Source: Cruorifilaria tuberocauda (Eukaryota; Nematoda; Chromadorea; Rhabditida; Onchocercidae). Taken from it: a stretch of DNA of 64,000 nt. Numbering within the stretch: position 1 is the stretch's first letter; every line of letters begins with the position of its first letter. Shown in pieces: positions 1 to 13,781 of this stretch. Both the position numbers and the translations under genes were made by a program. The notes beneath the pieces are model-generated. The model ran no database searches. It was not told the DNA's origin and saw only the letters and a list, made by a program, of their open reading frames with translations. The stretch spans positions 1 through 64,000 of the forward strand of contig JABVXU010000003.1 in the NCBI GenBank assembly GCA_013365365.1, written 5' to 3'.

Positions 1-3000
1 GACATACTTTTTGGGATAATTTAAAGATTGATCTAAAAGATGAAAACAGGAAGACAACGATACAGAAAAGCGTTCGACAATTCTTTCATAAATCAAAAAT
101 GTTCCTGTTTAGCTTGAATTGATGTTAAGAACACAAAATGAACAAGTACAAGAGAATTCTCAGAAAATTATAATAGAGCTTACCCATGTGAATTGTCCAG
201 TCCTTACATTAGAAGTATTAATATCACATGATAGAGGAAATAGAAATTATATCAATATTAAATTTACAACAAATGTAAATTAAAAAACTAACCATAACTT
301 GCGAACCTGGATAACCACCTCTTAGTTGATATTCATCTGGTAATAAAGAAGGGATTAGCAGTGAACGCGATTGCCAACACAGTGCAACCTCAAACTTCTG
401 CAGTAAGGATATAATATGGGACCTGCAAACACAGGATGTAAGTGCGAATCAGAAAAATGCGTTCCCGATAGTGCAGTAGTTAAATGTACCTCAAATTAAT
501 AGCAGAGTTGCTCAAGTTGAGTGACTTGAACAATACTTGGAGATCGTCGATTTTCATAAGCCCATTGCGTGCGAACGGATTTATTTCCCGAATTGTTATT
601 ACATGAGCAAGGATGTCGCAGAGCCATTGAGGATTCAAGAAATATAATTCTCTGAGCGTCACATCTTCATAATGCAGCATTACTCCTACAATAACCATTA
701 ATGCTTCACTGAGTTTAACCAAGCTTTGCTACAGTATTATTCAGCTTAGCATGACTCCTTTCACACATTATTTTTATTTACTTGTCGATATTTAATAATA
801 ACATAATTCTTTTTATAATAGGAAATTAACTCTCCAAAACAGAAAGTTAACCATTCTCATGGAGAAAGGAGCAGGCGTGGTTAAATTCGATGTCATCACG
901 GAACGTACGACCGTAATTTTTCAACATCCGTTCTTGGACGATTGTGCGAAAATCACTGCTTCTTATAACCGGTTCCATTCCTATCGAATGTCGTTCATCT
1001 GCCAATTCAACCACTATCTAACACACAATAACAATGAGCAGAAACATACGGCTGAGATAAATAAAAAATTAAAGATGAAAGAAAAATTGAAAAATCGTTT
1101 AGAATCAACGATTAATTTTTTTCTATTTCCCAAACACTATGTAAGAAAAAAACTACATATCAAGAGGGTATAATAAAAAATTGAAATACATAAAAGACAC
1201 TTTTTCCAATGCGAGATAAGAAGCTGGAATTTTCTGCTCTAGGAGTCGCTCCTTGCTATTCGCAATTCGGATATCATAAGCTGTTTGATAAAGCAAATTA
1301 CAAAGGGTACGAATGTTCTGTTTCGTTTTTGAGGAAATAAAAAGTGATTCAACGACACGTGGCAGACCCTTCTTGTCTGCATCAGGAACCATTACAAAGT
1401 GATCTGTAATTTCAATCTCGTAAAATCAAAATGGAAAAAATTAGAAATACACAATATAAGAATATCCAGGAGATAACGAGAGCTGAAGTCAAGCAAATGA
1501 AACTATTCAATCTGCTTCAAAATTTTGCTATATATCCTCTCAATTATGTTAATTTCAGATTTTCTATCAATACTTGATAAAAATAAATAATCATGCCAAC
1601 CTCTGATGACTGCATTTAAATCATTCAGATAAGTAGATGGAAAACGTTCAGGATTTGAAAAAATTTGGTCGACGTGAGTACCAACGATGATTACTGGGGA
1701 ATTTGGTGCGCGAGCCTGTAAACATAAAACCAATAAAACCAGACTTGAGATGTATTGGACAACCAATGTAAAACATGGAAAGATGATACAAATTTCAATT
1801 AACTTATTATCATTTTGCCTAAATAAAATGTAACAAAACTAGAAATAATGAGGATAAATGAAGCATAAAGTTCAAACTTCTGACCTGTATATTAACGAGC
1901 CACTGACGCAGATCTGGCAGTGCTGCTTCACCATCAGTTACTTTCCACACTAATACATACAAAGAACGACGAGATAAAAAGTATTGATGGGTCGCATAAT
2001 ATTCTCTTTGTCCACCGAAATCCCATGTACGAAACGTAAGTGGACCGAAAGTAGATTCACCTAGAAAATTTCGAAGTATCAACAAATGATATAAAGTAGA
2101 TAAAAAAAAATGGTCCTTCGTCTTTCTTGGCTTATTCACACAAATACACTGGATAACATTCTCAAATTTGCTATAACATGTGTTACGGCAATCATAAGTT
2201 TCAGTGGTGCTATCTTCTAACCTTTCGTTTTTTTTGGTTCAAAGGTCCATTCAGCGATGTCAACACCCACTGTGGAAATATTGATACCCTTTGTAGTACG
2301 ATCTCCACTGTTACCTGTACTGTGTCCCATTCTTTTTGACCAGCTCTGTAACCATTTTTATGAATTTTTTATCTTCAGGAAAATTTTACATTAATGACGA
2401 AAGTAAATTAGAGTATATCGAAAACTGCTAAAAGCAGATTAATATCACAGCACACAAATTCGGAAAGTTATAAAATAAGATAAAAATGAAATGGATGCAG
2501 GAAAACTACATCGTTTGATGGTGTCCTTTTGCCGACTGTACCCTCTAGACGAATTTGCTGCAAAAGTGATGTTTTTCCAATTCCTTGAACTCCAACGATC
2601 ATCAGCTTAAGCCGTGTATACGGACGAGAACTGCAACAGAATTTTCAAAACTATAAAAAACTAAGAGAAGAAAAATTGCAAAATTTCTTCCAAACATAAC
2701 TTTTTCTTTATCTCACAACAATTCGATTGTCTTTGATGCAACATTACAACTGTGTAATAAGAAGATTATAGAAACAACGTACTCTTCTAAGACAGATTTC
2801 AGGTATGCAATCAAATCGACAGTTTTGTAGCTCTCCACATGCACCATGCTCTTTAGCGGATCTCGCAGTGAACAACCCTTTAGAATAAGATTCCAAAGTT
2901 TGCCTAAAGTGAAATTTCCTACGTGATAACTTATATACGACAGAAAGTGGCACAGAAAAAAATAAAACTTACTAAGAAGGCCCAACTCTGGAGGCAGCAT

Positions 3001-6000
3001 TTCAATGCCACTGTTCCCACTCAAATTTAATACACACAAAGAGACCAAGTTGGATAACGCTGCAGGAACGTTCGACAACAAATTATTGCTCACATCGAGA
3101 GATGTAAGAGCAGGAAATATTATTTGTCTTCTAGTCTAAAAAAAACTGAAAATAAGTGAAAACTGCTAATCATTTTCATTTTTCCTTTTTGCACATTTGA
3201 AGGATGCATCAGCATATATCTCATCAATCTGCCTCAATTGACACATAAAAACAAACTCTACCGCAGAGAATTTTTGTCGGCTTTCACGTTGTTTCTTTCT
3301 TGGAGATGAAATAGTCTTCGAAGTAGGAAGAAAAAGAGGAATTTCCGTAAGACGATTGTTAGCCAGTAGAAATGTTCGTAAAGACTCCAGTCTTGTATGC
3401 TGCTTATGAGGACAAGCGTCGATTAATGTATCACACAATGTATCGCCAACGGGAGCAACACTTAACGAGCGTTGACTACGAACTGCTGATTTTGAACGGG
3501 ATCCTAAAACAAGGATATCGACGTGATCCATAATGTTGAGAAGACCCGAATTAGTGGACAGCAGAAATTGAAAGCAAGCAAAACTTATTTCCACGCTAGT
3601 TCATGGCAAAAATACATCATAGGTTTCATCAAAAGAGTGATCCAAAAGATTGTAAATTTACGTGAGTTACGTAAAGGACTAGCACGTCTCATTGATGAGA
3701 TTTCATTTGACGGCGCGCTGGTTGCATGACACACTAACTGCACAGCAGTTGGACACTCGAAAGCAGTAATAAGCTGATTGTTAGAAACATCCAAATGTCT
3801 CAGGCGAGAAGGTAAACATTGCACTGGACCAAGAGATGTTAGCTGGTTGTGCGATATATTGAATCGAATCAAATACGGACAACAGCACGCCAAGCATGAT
3901 GGCATAACTTTAACCTGTATGTAAAATTATCTTATGCAAAGCTTTAAAAACCGGAATTTATAATGCCGATATCTGTGCATAATGACAATAAAATTGTCTT
4001 TGGGATAATTCAAACATGAATGATTATATTTTAATAGCAAATAGATTGAACGTAATTATAAAACACATACATTATTATGCGACATATTAAAAACAGAAAT
4101 CATGGAAGAGAAAGACGCGGGCCCATTTTCGGCATCTGACTCATCTGATCGAGCAAGTCGTATGCTTGTTTGCCATATATTATGTCTGAAGATATAGATG
4201 GATGTTAAACTTCACTCGTTCTCATGGAGCAGCTTTTTTTTAGAGCGAAATAAAAAAAAACCGATTTTCAAACGACCTTTTCAGTTCATGAATGGTAATG
4301 TTGGAGTCATCATTGCGTCCACTAATGCTCAAAGAGTCATCCGTTGATAGGGTACTTTTATGAGTATATAAATCCGAATAAAGTGATTCCGGTTGCTCCG
4401 TTTCGGAAAGACTACTGGAAGGTCGAAACTGCAAACAGCTAATTGCCGGCAACACGGAAAGAGCATTGTTAGATACATTTAGTTCTCGCAATCTCGGTGC
4501 AAACCATAGAGTTTCCGGAAGAGTACGTAGTTTATTATTGGACACATCTAGGAAATTTAGCACTGGCAACCTGTTAGTGAACAACTGAAAATGAAAAAAT
4601 GAATATAATCTCCTTTCGATTTCTCTTCAAAAAAAAAAGACTCAAAATACAAGTATATGTTTCAGCAAATGCACAATTGTACAAAATAAATAAAATTAAC
4701 AAATGAGAAACAAATCAAGAAAGCGCACTTCATCTGGTATGACAGACAGCTTGTTAAATTCCAGTAACAAACTTTCCAAAAGCGGCGCGTGAAATCCATC
4801 ACTAGGAATTTCAATTTCTGTGATTTCATTATTCGCTGCATTTAGACTTCTTAATGAGGGTAGCTGCAATAGTTGTCCACTTAACATTTTCATCCTATTC
4901 TTCGATAAATCGATTCGTGTAAGAGCTGCTAATGCCATTCTGCAATCTAATAATAGTGAATTCTACTATTTCTTCTCACTACTTGGAACTTCATTGAAGA
5001 AGAAATGTGTTTTATTTTGCCGGATTCAGCGATAATTGTATTTTCAGAAAAAACACTTACCGTGATGTTCTCAACCTGTGATTCACCTGAAGAGCTGCGG
5101 CAATAAGCCAGTCATTCGAAATATTCTCTAAACTTGTGTTATGCCAATTAAGCATACATGGAGTTGTTGGATATACAGCTGAAGATGGCTTGCTACGATT
5201 TATTGACACATATCCTAAATCTGTACTCTTCTTATTGACACGGTATTCTGGATCCACAAATGCAAGACGCAACAGGAATAACTTCACCAACGAATCTTGA
5301 TTGTACTGAAATGAAACATAAAGAGAAGAAATTTTCGACCGAAATGGTTAAAAAACCATACTTTGAAGGCTGTAGCGAGAGCAACATTCTCGAGGTCAAT
5401 AGCCCCTCGCTGAAATAGAAGCTGCACTAAGGAGACACAACCAATTCGGCATGCTTCATTAAGAGCACCGGAACCAATACATCGAGCACCATCTACACTA
5501 TTGATGTCTGCATCTGTAAGTCCGCAAGGCAGATTTACGTCTGCACCATGATCCACTAGCAATCTGCAAACTCTTAATAATTTATGGGGTTACAACTATC
5601 TGGATTCAAAAGAAGTGGAATCAAAATAATAACACTACTGATTACTCGATAATGAATTTCATTTCACAGTTTATATGCTGCTGTACCGGAAGAAAAAGAG
5701 GCTTTGTTACATGGGTATGAAAGCGATAGTGCAAGATACTGAACGTTAATTAATAGAGTAAATTAATCGAAAAGTGTGGAAGTTTAAACTTAAATAACCT
5801 AGTACCTTATTTTAAACAGCAAGAGAGATAGGAACTCAATACAAGACATTGAAAATTGCAAAAACGAAAGTTGTTCGACAAAGATGATACTTTACATCAA
5901 CTAGGAATCCATATTTATTGCAACTACATTATAAATTTTAAGAGTATCGGTATTTCTAAATTGCATTTCAAAATCAGAATTAAAATTATAAAATGCAGTA

Positions 6001-9000
6001 AGTGGAACATATACTTCACTAAGGCTATGTCACCGTTTGCTGCAGCCACCATCAGCGGAGTCTTTCCACCACTGCAGTAGACATCAACTTCGAATGGACA
6101 TTTCTGACCAATGTCCATCGATGGAAACTCCGCCTAAAAGAAAAAGTTAGCGAAGCAAACGTCGGAAGATTTAAAAGATATAAATTTTAATGTATACAAG
6201 GATGTATAACTTTTCACTGAAAAATTTTCTCATATTAATTAATTTCTCATATTAATACATGAATGTATCATACATATATTCTTCATACTATTATACTAAC
6301 CTCGAGTAAATATTTGACAACATCATAATACGAATTAGCAACGGCTAGGTATAGAGCGGTACGACACTGTGCATCCAATCCGTTAACATCTAATACAAAA
6401 CGATAACTAAAACGTCCAGAAATATCCTCAATTTTCGTTAGAACGTCTTCCTCGTAAGGAAATTCCAGTAACCTAAATAAACCTCAAAACTAAGAAAAAT
6501 GATTAACGGTATTATGAAAAAACAAATAAATTTCGCTTTCCCGATCTTCAATGGCTTCTCATAACAAAATTTAAATTTCGAAAACACCAAACATAATTAA
6601 AAAATTGATTAATATCTTTCCTATTGACATAGAGAATATATACCAGCTTAGTAAATAATCGACATTAGAGAATAACAGTAAAATGGACAATTTTGCACTA
6701 TAGGAAGAAATACAAAAAAACTCACAGTTTAACGATATCTAAATTACCATATTGCGATGCCCAATGTAATGCTGTACTACCATCCGCATTCTTTGTAGTC
6801 ACCAAATGTGTGAAGGCCTAAAAATACTGTAATATTCAACACGAGAATAAAACAAGTGAACGACTTTAAGATAACGAGGAATGATGTACCTTAAGAATCA
6901 TTTCCACGATGATTGTTTTTTGGGATGATATGGCAGCGTGCAATACTGTGTCATGAGTATTTGGCTGGATAAGTGTGTGACCCCGAACGTTTAATAAAGC
7001 CTCAACGACCTCTTTTTTTCCATTTAAGCAAGCCCTAAAAATTAATTCATATTACCAATGAGAAAATTTAATACTACCTCAGGAAGATGAAAGAAAAATT
7101 AAATAAAGAAAAATTGTAATTCCGAATAATTATGAGTTTTCTCATTTCTATGAATATGGTATTTTTATGGAATAATAAATTAATTCACCGTTTGCAAAGT
7201 AATTGAAATTCCCATATGTCTTTATTGAGATATATGTCTTGAGTATTCTTTTAGTTTTGTTTTTTATTATGTTTGCGTTTGGAAAAAAAATGCATGCTAT
7301 ACTATTATAGCTACATTTATCTGCTCAAACACTTGAGTTACTTATCTCATGCACATAGAAATTACGTAAATAAAAGCTAGATTAAAATGATTTTTTCGAG
7401 TTCAAAATTACGATTTGTGAACGGCTTACTGAGGTATAATAAAATCATAATATCCCAAAACATAAATTTCAAGCTGCAGAAAAGACAATTTATTTCTCCT
7501 TAATAAATAGAAAATAAAAGTGCTCTGCTTTGTATCTGGCAAAACTGTCTAATATTCTTTATTTTAATTTTGATATATCTTAATTCCCACATAGAATGAT
7601 AAAACTTCTGCTATCAACCTCATTTGTCGAAAGAGAGGTACTTAATCATGACTTATTACGTAACTTATTTCACAGACAAAATTTAATAAAAGTAATTACT
7701 ACAAAATTCCTAAGATACAATGACTTTTTCTACTCAACGATATGATATGAAAGTACAGAAAGATAAAGATACAAAACAGAACAAACATACAGATATAAAA
7801 CACATTTGCGATCTAAAGTCGCACCATTCAGGACGGCATCGTAGTTGGTACTGGTAAGGTTCGGCAAAGCTTCTATAATAGATCTAACATCTCCTTCTTC
7901 CGCAGATTTGACAAAATCATCATGCAGCTGGCGAGTTTTATTGCGAGTCGATTCTAAAAACAGAAAAAAAACCATAAAGCAGGAAAAAGTGATGAATTAC
8001 GAGATTCTACAATTTTTGCCAAATTTAGACTACATTTTACAATTGATCAAATTTAGACTAAAACTAAATCCTTTTGATTTCTTAAAAATTCTGCCGGATG
8101 AAAAGCAAGATATCTTTATAATCATTCCTCCGTAAGTAATATGCCCAATAACTTTTTTCTAGAATTCATGTATTTATAGTGGGATTTATATTTAAGAATC
8201 AAAAGAAACAGTTCGAAATTAAAATTTGGAAAAAGCATTTGAAGGATAGCTAATACCATGTCCATCGATCTTTTTCCTTATTTGTTTGACTCTAATGTAA
8301 GCATAATTTACGTTAAAAAAGGTAAAAGTCAAAAAATCATATAGTCCATAATCAAAAATATCAGAAAAGCAATTTACGCAAACAAACCAATGGCATCAAT
8401 GAGAACACAAGCAGTTTCGAACTGATTAGCCATTTGCGCCAATTCCAATGCGCAATGGTCTCTAAGATCAGTAGCCAAAAGCTCTGCTCCAGCTTCAATT
8501 AAATGTCGCACTGCCTCTAAACGTCCCGCAACTGCGGCGACATGTAAAGGAGTGGCACATAGTGCAGTCGGACCAGCCATACTGTTTACGTCCGCTACAA
8601 AAACAACTTGGAAGAGGTCTGATGCATTCAAACAAAACACCACCTGTCACATGAAATGCATCCTTCTAAATGCCTGACAAGCGAATCAGATAAAAACTCC
8701 ATCACGCATCAGTGACTATTTTAATAATAATTGAACAAAACCTCCAGCTTCTATTAGAAGATCCAAGATAGATATGTTGCCGTTTTGGGCGGCAACGTGT
8801 AGAGCACTTCTGCCATGTTTATCTCTATAATATAACTTTCCTGGATTGGCCTCCAACAGCTCTCGCAGAAGCTCCTCGTTCTCATACATTACAGCCTGAG
8901 AGATAGATTTAAATTCGTAACATATTCCAACCAAGCCACCAACTAAGCAAAATCTCCTCCCGCATTTCAATAACTTGATAAACGGGTAAGAGTCAAAAGT

Positions 9001-9207
9001 CCAATACATAAAATCATTTGGTTTAGAAAGAATTTTTGACAAGAACTGTAAAGTAAAAAGCATCTAAATAAAGTTTCGTTTGAGAATGTTTAAGCATAGT
9101 TAGTTCAGACAATTTTCCAGCTGAAATAAGAAAACTTGATGATGAGAAAAAACCCTCACTTCGTAAACTAGTTGACTAGTTTCTTCTGGACCTGATTTCT
9201 CATCCAT
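1..9207 (-). CDS. lrk-1: LRRK-type ROCO kinase, 5' part (ankyrin, LRR, Roc, COR); 3' kinase end outside window
   Basis: Large multidomain GTPase/kinase of the LRRK family, acting in vesicle and endolysosome traffic in animals. Twenty-five exons join in phase (about 1400 aa): 9160-9207, 8742-8895, 8388-8594, 7791-7953, 6890-7034, 6726-6817, 6301-6472, 6015-6133, 5362-5563, 5061-5305, 4729-4939, 4277-4584, 4071-4185, 3662-3914, 3262-3503, 2973-3135, 2783-2918, 2510-2630, 2222-2345, 1885-2060, 1601-1715, 1201-1403, 852-1017, 490-685, 299-422. Ankyrin repeats fill about residues 17-440 (for example ALHVAAQNGN, TPLHVAAVAG). LRRs follow to about 960 (LDVSNNKLRTLP, FNISHNQLTSL). The Roc domain has P-loop GVQGIGKT (about 1005-1012), switch II WDFGGQ (about 1086) and guanine motif GTHVD (about 1144). 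COR follows (GVMLHYEDVTLRELYFLNPQ). Kinase and WD40 parts should continue past position 1. A 19-nt exon at 184-202 is possible but weak. The start was chosen as the first ATG after a possible acceptor at 9226-9227. Confidence 0.93.
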
Positions 9208-9225
9208 AAGTTCGGAATGATATCA

Positions 9226-9227
9226 CT
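9226..9227 (-). promoter_or_regulatory. possible trans-splice acceptor of lrk-1
   Basis: On the minus strand AAATCTAG lies 18 nt upstream of the lrk-1 ATG. It has no upstream coding donor, so it would serve as a spliced-leader acceptor. This is inferred from position only, and the pyrimidine tract is poor. Confidence 0.4.
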
Positions 9228-9958
9228 AGATTTGCAACATGAACAAAAACAGTTAACAATATAAATCAACCAATGTACATGGGTAAAATTGCATCCCTCC
9301 GAAAAAATGACGAGTTATTTTTGCAAAAATAATCCATTCCACGTTGCAACCAATCTAGTTCCGGAATTACCGATTCTCATGCATTCCACTGCTATAACTC
9401 CTGCAACAGACCATCAGCTTTCACATTACACGCCGTTTGCTGGTTTTTCTTGCGTTATATGTTATATATTATATTCACAAACTCATTCAAATCCTCAATT
9501 CAAAATACTCCTCCAGATATTTATGGAGCCAGTTCATTAAGTTCCTGACGTTCTGAATTAATTCCTCTCAGTATAGCTTTAACGGTATAAAATAAAAACC
9601 TATTAAACTTATTCCTATTTTCTAGATTCTATTACTATTTTCCAAACGGGTCTTTATAATTTCTTTAATCATTTTCTCAATGCACTCCTTGGTATGTCAT
9701 AAAAACCGCTGCATTTTGACTTAATTATGAACATGATGAAATGTTTACTATCGCAGATGGATACTAAGATTTGAATTACTACCTGATTCTCCTATTTACA
9801 TACATATTTCAGTATAAGGAATGATGCTGTAAATATAGTCCTGCAACCATTCAAGAAATAGCAAAGTAACATGAACATAACGTAAACCATTTACTGAGCT
9901 CTTACAATCTCACATCATTGCAACAAGATAATAGAAAAATAAGCTATATTCCATTAAA
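9228..9958. other. short gap between nmd-3 and lrk-1
   Basis: About 730 bp of AT-rich sequence between the nmd-3 stop and the 5' end of lrk-1. It would hold the nmd-3 3' UTR and whatever signals drive lrk-1. I see no further gene. The short open frame at 9289-9540 (+) resembles no family I know. Confidence 0.7.
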
Positions 9959-12736
9959 TCACTTCAATATCGGCAGGTTAAGATCATCCAGCGTTTCATG
10001 AAGTAAAAGAACCGGTGGCAAATCCAATGCGATATTTCTAAAACAAATTGCTTGTTGTTTTGTATTGTCCCCATAAATGCTGACTTTCTCTTTCATTTGT
10101 TCATCTTCCTCCAAATCTTCGAGAAAGTTCTGCAATATAGTTAATCGTTTCTTTAAACAGAGCTCTCATTTTCGCGATACTTCGCAGTAAGTCTAATCCC
10201 TCTAATAGAAAAAGCCATACTTCAAATCCCTCGCCCATAGAAAAGTTATCACTGTCGCTTTCAATTAGTCGTTTCAGTTTCCAAGTACGTCGTTCTCGTC
10301 GTGCGGACTGGTCGTAAATTTTTCGAACTAAGATAATATCAGGTACCTTATCGGTTCCCATATCATCCAGTAACTTACTGTTCAAGTTACTACTGCGCAA
10401 ATCATATCCTTCAATGGAAAAGAAAATATTTTTTTTTAATAATTTAAGGAAAAAAAGTAAATTTGGACATAAAAGGCTAACAAAAAAAAACAGTGAGGTG
10501 TTGTTTTACCTAACACAAGGTCACCTGGTTTTAACAAATGTCCAAGATGAGATCGCGTACAAACCTCTTGATTATCTTGCCCAATCTGTAAGTAATCAAT
10601 TTTAAGAAAAGTTAATATGAACAATAGATAATATTGCAAGTTAACAACATCATCAAAACTATTTTAGAAAGAGACGCTAATTTTGAAAAAGTTTATACAT
10701 CACAAGTTCGTAGTAAAAATGGAAGCTGAGACATAAATACAAACCCGAACATACCTGATTACTAGGAACTATCCAAATGTCAGCCAAGCGATGTTTCGTC
10801 GACAAATGGTTATATCCTGTAGTGGAATGAATAAAATCAATATCTTCTACGTTTATTACGTAAAATTCTCTCAATTGTTTTGATTGACACAAAGTTTGAA
10901 AAGGATTACGCCAGTACTGAGTCCTAAAAAATGACTGAATTCCAGAAAAAAGAAAAGTTTTAAAAACTAAATGATTTAGAGAAATTTCAACTTGATATTA
11001 ATGCTTTTATAATACAAATCTATCATCCTGAGTCGAAATATAATGTAGAAATAAAAACATTTGACTAACGCATTGACATCTGCTATTTGCAAAGTATTCG
11101 GATCAATCACACTGACAACATTGTTAACTCTGACGCATACAACCAGCTGATTCATATTACCCAAAATCTGAGCTATTTTCTTTGGTAGACATAACAAATC
11201 ACCGCGACATACAGGTACGACTTCTACACAAAAAGTGTGTTTGTAGTCATAAGTATTATTCTTAACATCATGTGTCACCAATTCCTATAAACAATATGAG
11301 TAGCACCTCATCTGCATATTTTACACCATTACCATTTTCTGATTGGTAATACAACAATTACATCATGACCATTCAAGTGATACAACACATAAACATTATA
11401 TTAACAGTTACTCATAGTTCAATTGCATAGATAAGAAAGTTTGCTTCCCCCTTCATCAAAAGCAGAAACTGTTAAAAAACTGAAACTTTCAAAGGAAGAT
11501 CAAAACCAAAATCTTACAACTAGAACTAGGAAAAAGCAATTAAGAAAAAAACACAATGCTCATACCTGGGCATATGAATATTTACACGGCAAATGAGCGG
11601 TGATGAAATCAACAAACTTTCTGGCATCTTGTAATTTCGCATAAAAGAAATCGATTCCTGTAGGTACAGGCTTGATGGCCGTAGTGCTGAGATGAAGACC
11701 ATGCTTCAAGACTAGTTGTTCGAGATAAAATAGCGTTTTTTTAAATTCACATTTCTGACGAACCTGAACACAAGCTCGCCAAAAATCTTTTGCTTCCACA
11801 CGCTGACAGTTATCACACATCTAGACAAACATAAATGACTAATTTTTACCATTATCCGTATATGCATGTAATGTATAAATATGAATAACTGCCTACGATA
11901 TCTTAATATTTAAAACAGTATCAGGTCTACTAAATTACTATAATAGACAAAATTACTGCCATTATAATCTCAAATATGTAATGGTAGCACTGAAACTCGT
12001 GAAGAAGTATAGAAGTATGTAAAGAAAATATTTTAGCATTCGTTTCGGTTAATGAAAGTTAACTAAAAACTTAACAGTAAGGGTATACCTGATTTACAAT
12101 AATAAATTCCACAATAGAAATTTGTTGAAGAACTGTGCCTGTTAGTACTTCTCTCTGCACAGTCAGCTTGAGTTTCACTCTTTTTGAATGTGGTTCTGTC
12201 CATACAAAAGATGCGTCAATGAGGCGTACCTAAATAATTTCACGACTGCTTTTCATATGTTTATACCTGAAATTAACGTAATAGATCTTCAATAGCGTGA
12301 TCGATACCTTCTTCATCGTAGGTTTTAGCTTTTTCAACAATATGGCAAGCATTTCCTTGGACTCTTGTTGTGCGTATACCCAGCCATTCGGTGGTGTCAA
12401 CCATCGATTGCAAAACTTGCACATAAAAACTCGATCTGAAGGAAGCATGTATATAAGCAGTATAAAACAGTAGTGAATAAATATTTGAGGAGTATCAGTC
12501 CGTTCTGGATGACGATCTAACAAGTTCACCAGCAATTATTAGCTTTATTTATCTGATAGATAAATCCTTCTGATAGTACTATAAACTTCACTGTGTTTCG
12601 TTATCCCTTCTGTAATATCAATACGTGATCGCATGCACGCGACGCACATATTTATTGCATTTGGTTCAATCGAAGCGCCACACTCACAGCACAAAATCTT
12701 TCCATTTTTTTCTTCTTCCATAAATATTGTTTCCAT
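9959..12736 (-). CDS. nmd-3: 60S ribosomal subunit export adapter NMD3
   Basis: NMD3 binds nascent 60S subunits in the nucleus and links them to the exportin CRM1. Nine exons give a complete 495-aa model, close to the roughly 500 aa usual for the family: 12592-12736, 12308-12435, 12089-12229, 11566-11820, 11070-11284, 10755-10923, 10510-10585, 10221-10408, 9959-10129. The N-terminal cysteine pairs that bind zinc are present (CCEC near residue 16, CVAC near 31, CKFC near 54, then MCDNCQRVEAKDFW). Family blocks follow in order: LGNMNQ, DPNTLQIAD, RSHLGHLLKPGDLVLG, RRTWKLK and FLEDLEEDE. The C-terminus LHETLDDLNLPIL is leucine-rich and matches the position of the nuclear export signal. A stop-free alternative through 10130-10220 would replace the conserved acidic block, so I splice there. 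Confidence 0.97.
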
Positions 12737-12745
12737 TTTTCAATG

Positions 12746-12747
12746 CT
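12746..12747 (-). promoter_or_regulatory. likely trans-splice acceptor of nmd-3
   Basis: The minus strand reads ACATTCTAG nine bases before the ATG (5' UTR CATTGAAAA). The acceptor has no upstream coding partner, so a spliced-leader acceptor is the simplest reading. Confidence 0.5.
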
Positions 12748-13655
12748 AGAATGTACAATTCAAATTTATAGACCAATACTGTTATTATCACTGAAATTCT
12801 TCAATACAGAATAACATCCAGTAATATCCATTAGTCCCATGCTCCTAGCGATCTAACAAATAATTTATTCTTTATAACTTCCCATAATTCTCTGCCAATA
12901 CTAGATTTGCTTGAAGATTTCATCTAAAATAAATAATCAGCGTACTTTTCCCTTTCTCGCTCCATCGCACATACAAACCCACCCCCTCAATCTCACAAAT
13001 ATCCTGATTCAATCATCAAAGATTGTTTAATCATCCTTTTTCATAACAACTGGACATAATAGCACATAGTAGTAACACAGCGATTTTGAAAAAATTTTAG
13101 CAGACCCTCGTGAACTTCGGGATTCATTGCGAGTTTGCTGGAATTGATGAAAAATCTTGGTAGGTGATGATGTCCTGACGTACGTCGCGCGATGTCATCG
13201 AAACGAAATCATGAGCGTAATCCCCTGATTCTTTTAGTGTAGTGGTGTGAAGTCAATTTTGAAATTCTATATTAAAGCACTTAAAGATTACCGTTCCTAT
13301 TAAATGCGCTTGGTCAACTTTTATTCTTAGCCAAACGTAATAAGAATGTGAATTGAATATAACAGAATTGGATGTAGTTTATGTAAAAAATATATTTTTA
13401 TGAATGTGTTGAAAAAATAGAAATATAATGAAAAAAGATGGATTGGTTGGGCTGACTGGTATATCACTTAATAACCCATTACAATACAAAAGATTATGTT
13501 CGAATGGTAGATGCTAGTTTTGTATACTATTAGTATATAAATTCACGCCAAAATTTTGGAGGTCTGTCGTTATTTTTTGATGTTTGATGTTGATTTGGAT
13601 TGTGATTTAATATGATTTAATATCACTAATTTGGAAGTGCAAATGGTTTTGAAAA
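12748..13655. other. AT-rich gap upstream of nmd-3
   Basis: No gene recognised on either strand. It includes a 10-bp perfect palindrome, GACGTACGTC, at 13177-13186 inside a short CpG-rich patch (about 13170-13205). This is unusual in such AT-rich DNA, but its role is unknown. Confidence 0.6.
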
Positions 13656-13781
13656 TCAAGCAAATAGTATTTGTCGGCGATCTTCTGTGACCATGACAAG
13701 ATTGAGGAAGTTCATTCGCACAGAATCGAACTGCGGCTTCTGTGTCAGGCAGATGTGATAAATGTTACGCTTGGATTTCAC
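13656..13781 (-). other. 41-codon open frame directly after the SL1 copy
   Basis: Immediately 3' of the SL1 copy the frame is open for 41 codons on the minus strand. It starts VKSKRNIYHICLTQK and ends at a TGA at 13656-13658. There is no ATG at its start, only GTG. I recognise no family. It may be the remains of a retroposed message or chance; the sequence is less AT-rich than its surroundings. Confidence 0.3.

Noticed and set aside
184..202. Tiny 19-nt exon of lrk-1
   Set aside because: Has AG and GT flanks and fits the phase, but the acceptor is poor and the encoded residues match nothing I can recall in COR.
859..1173. 104-codon frame on the plus strand
   Set aside because: It is antisense to the COR-encoding exon 852-1017 of lrk-1, which is clearly coding on the minus strand.
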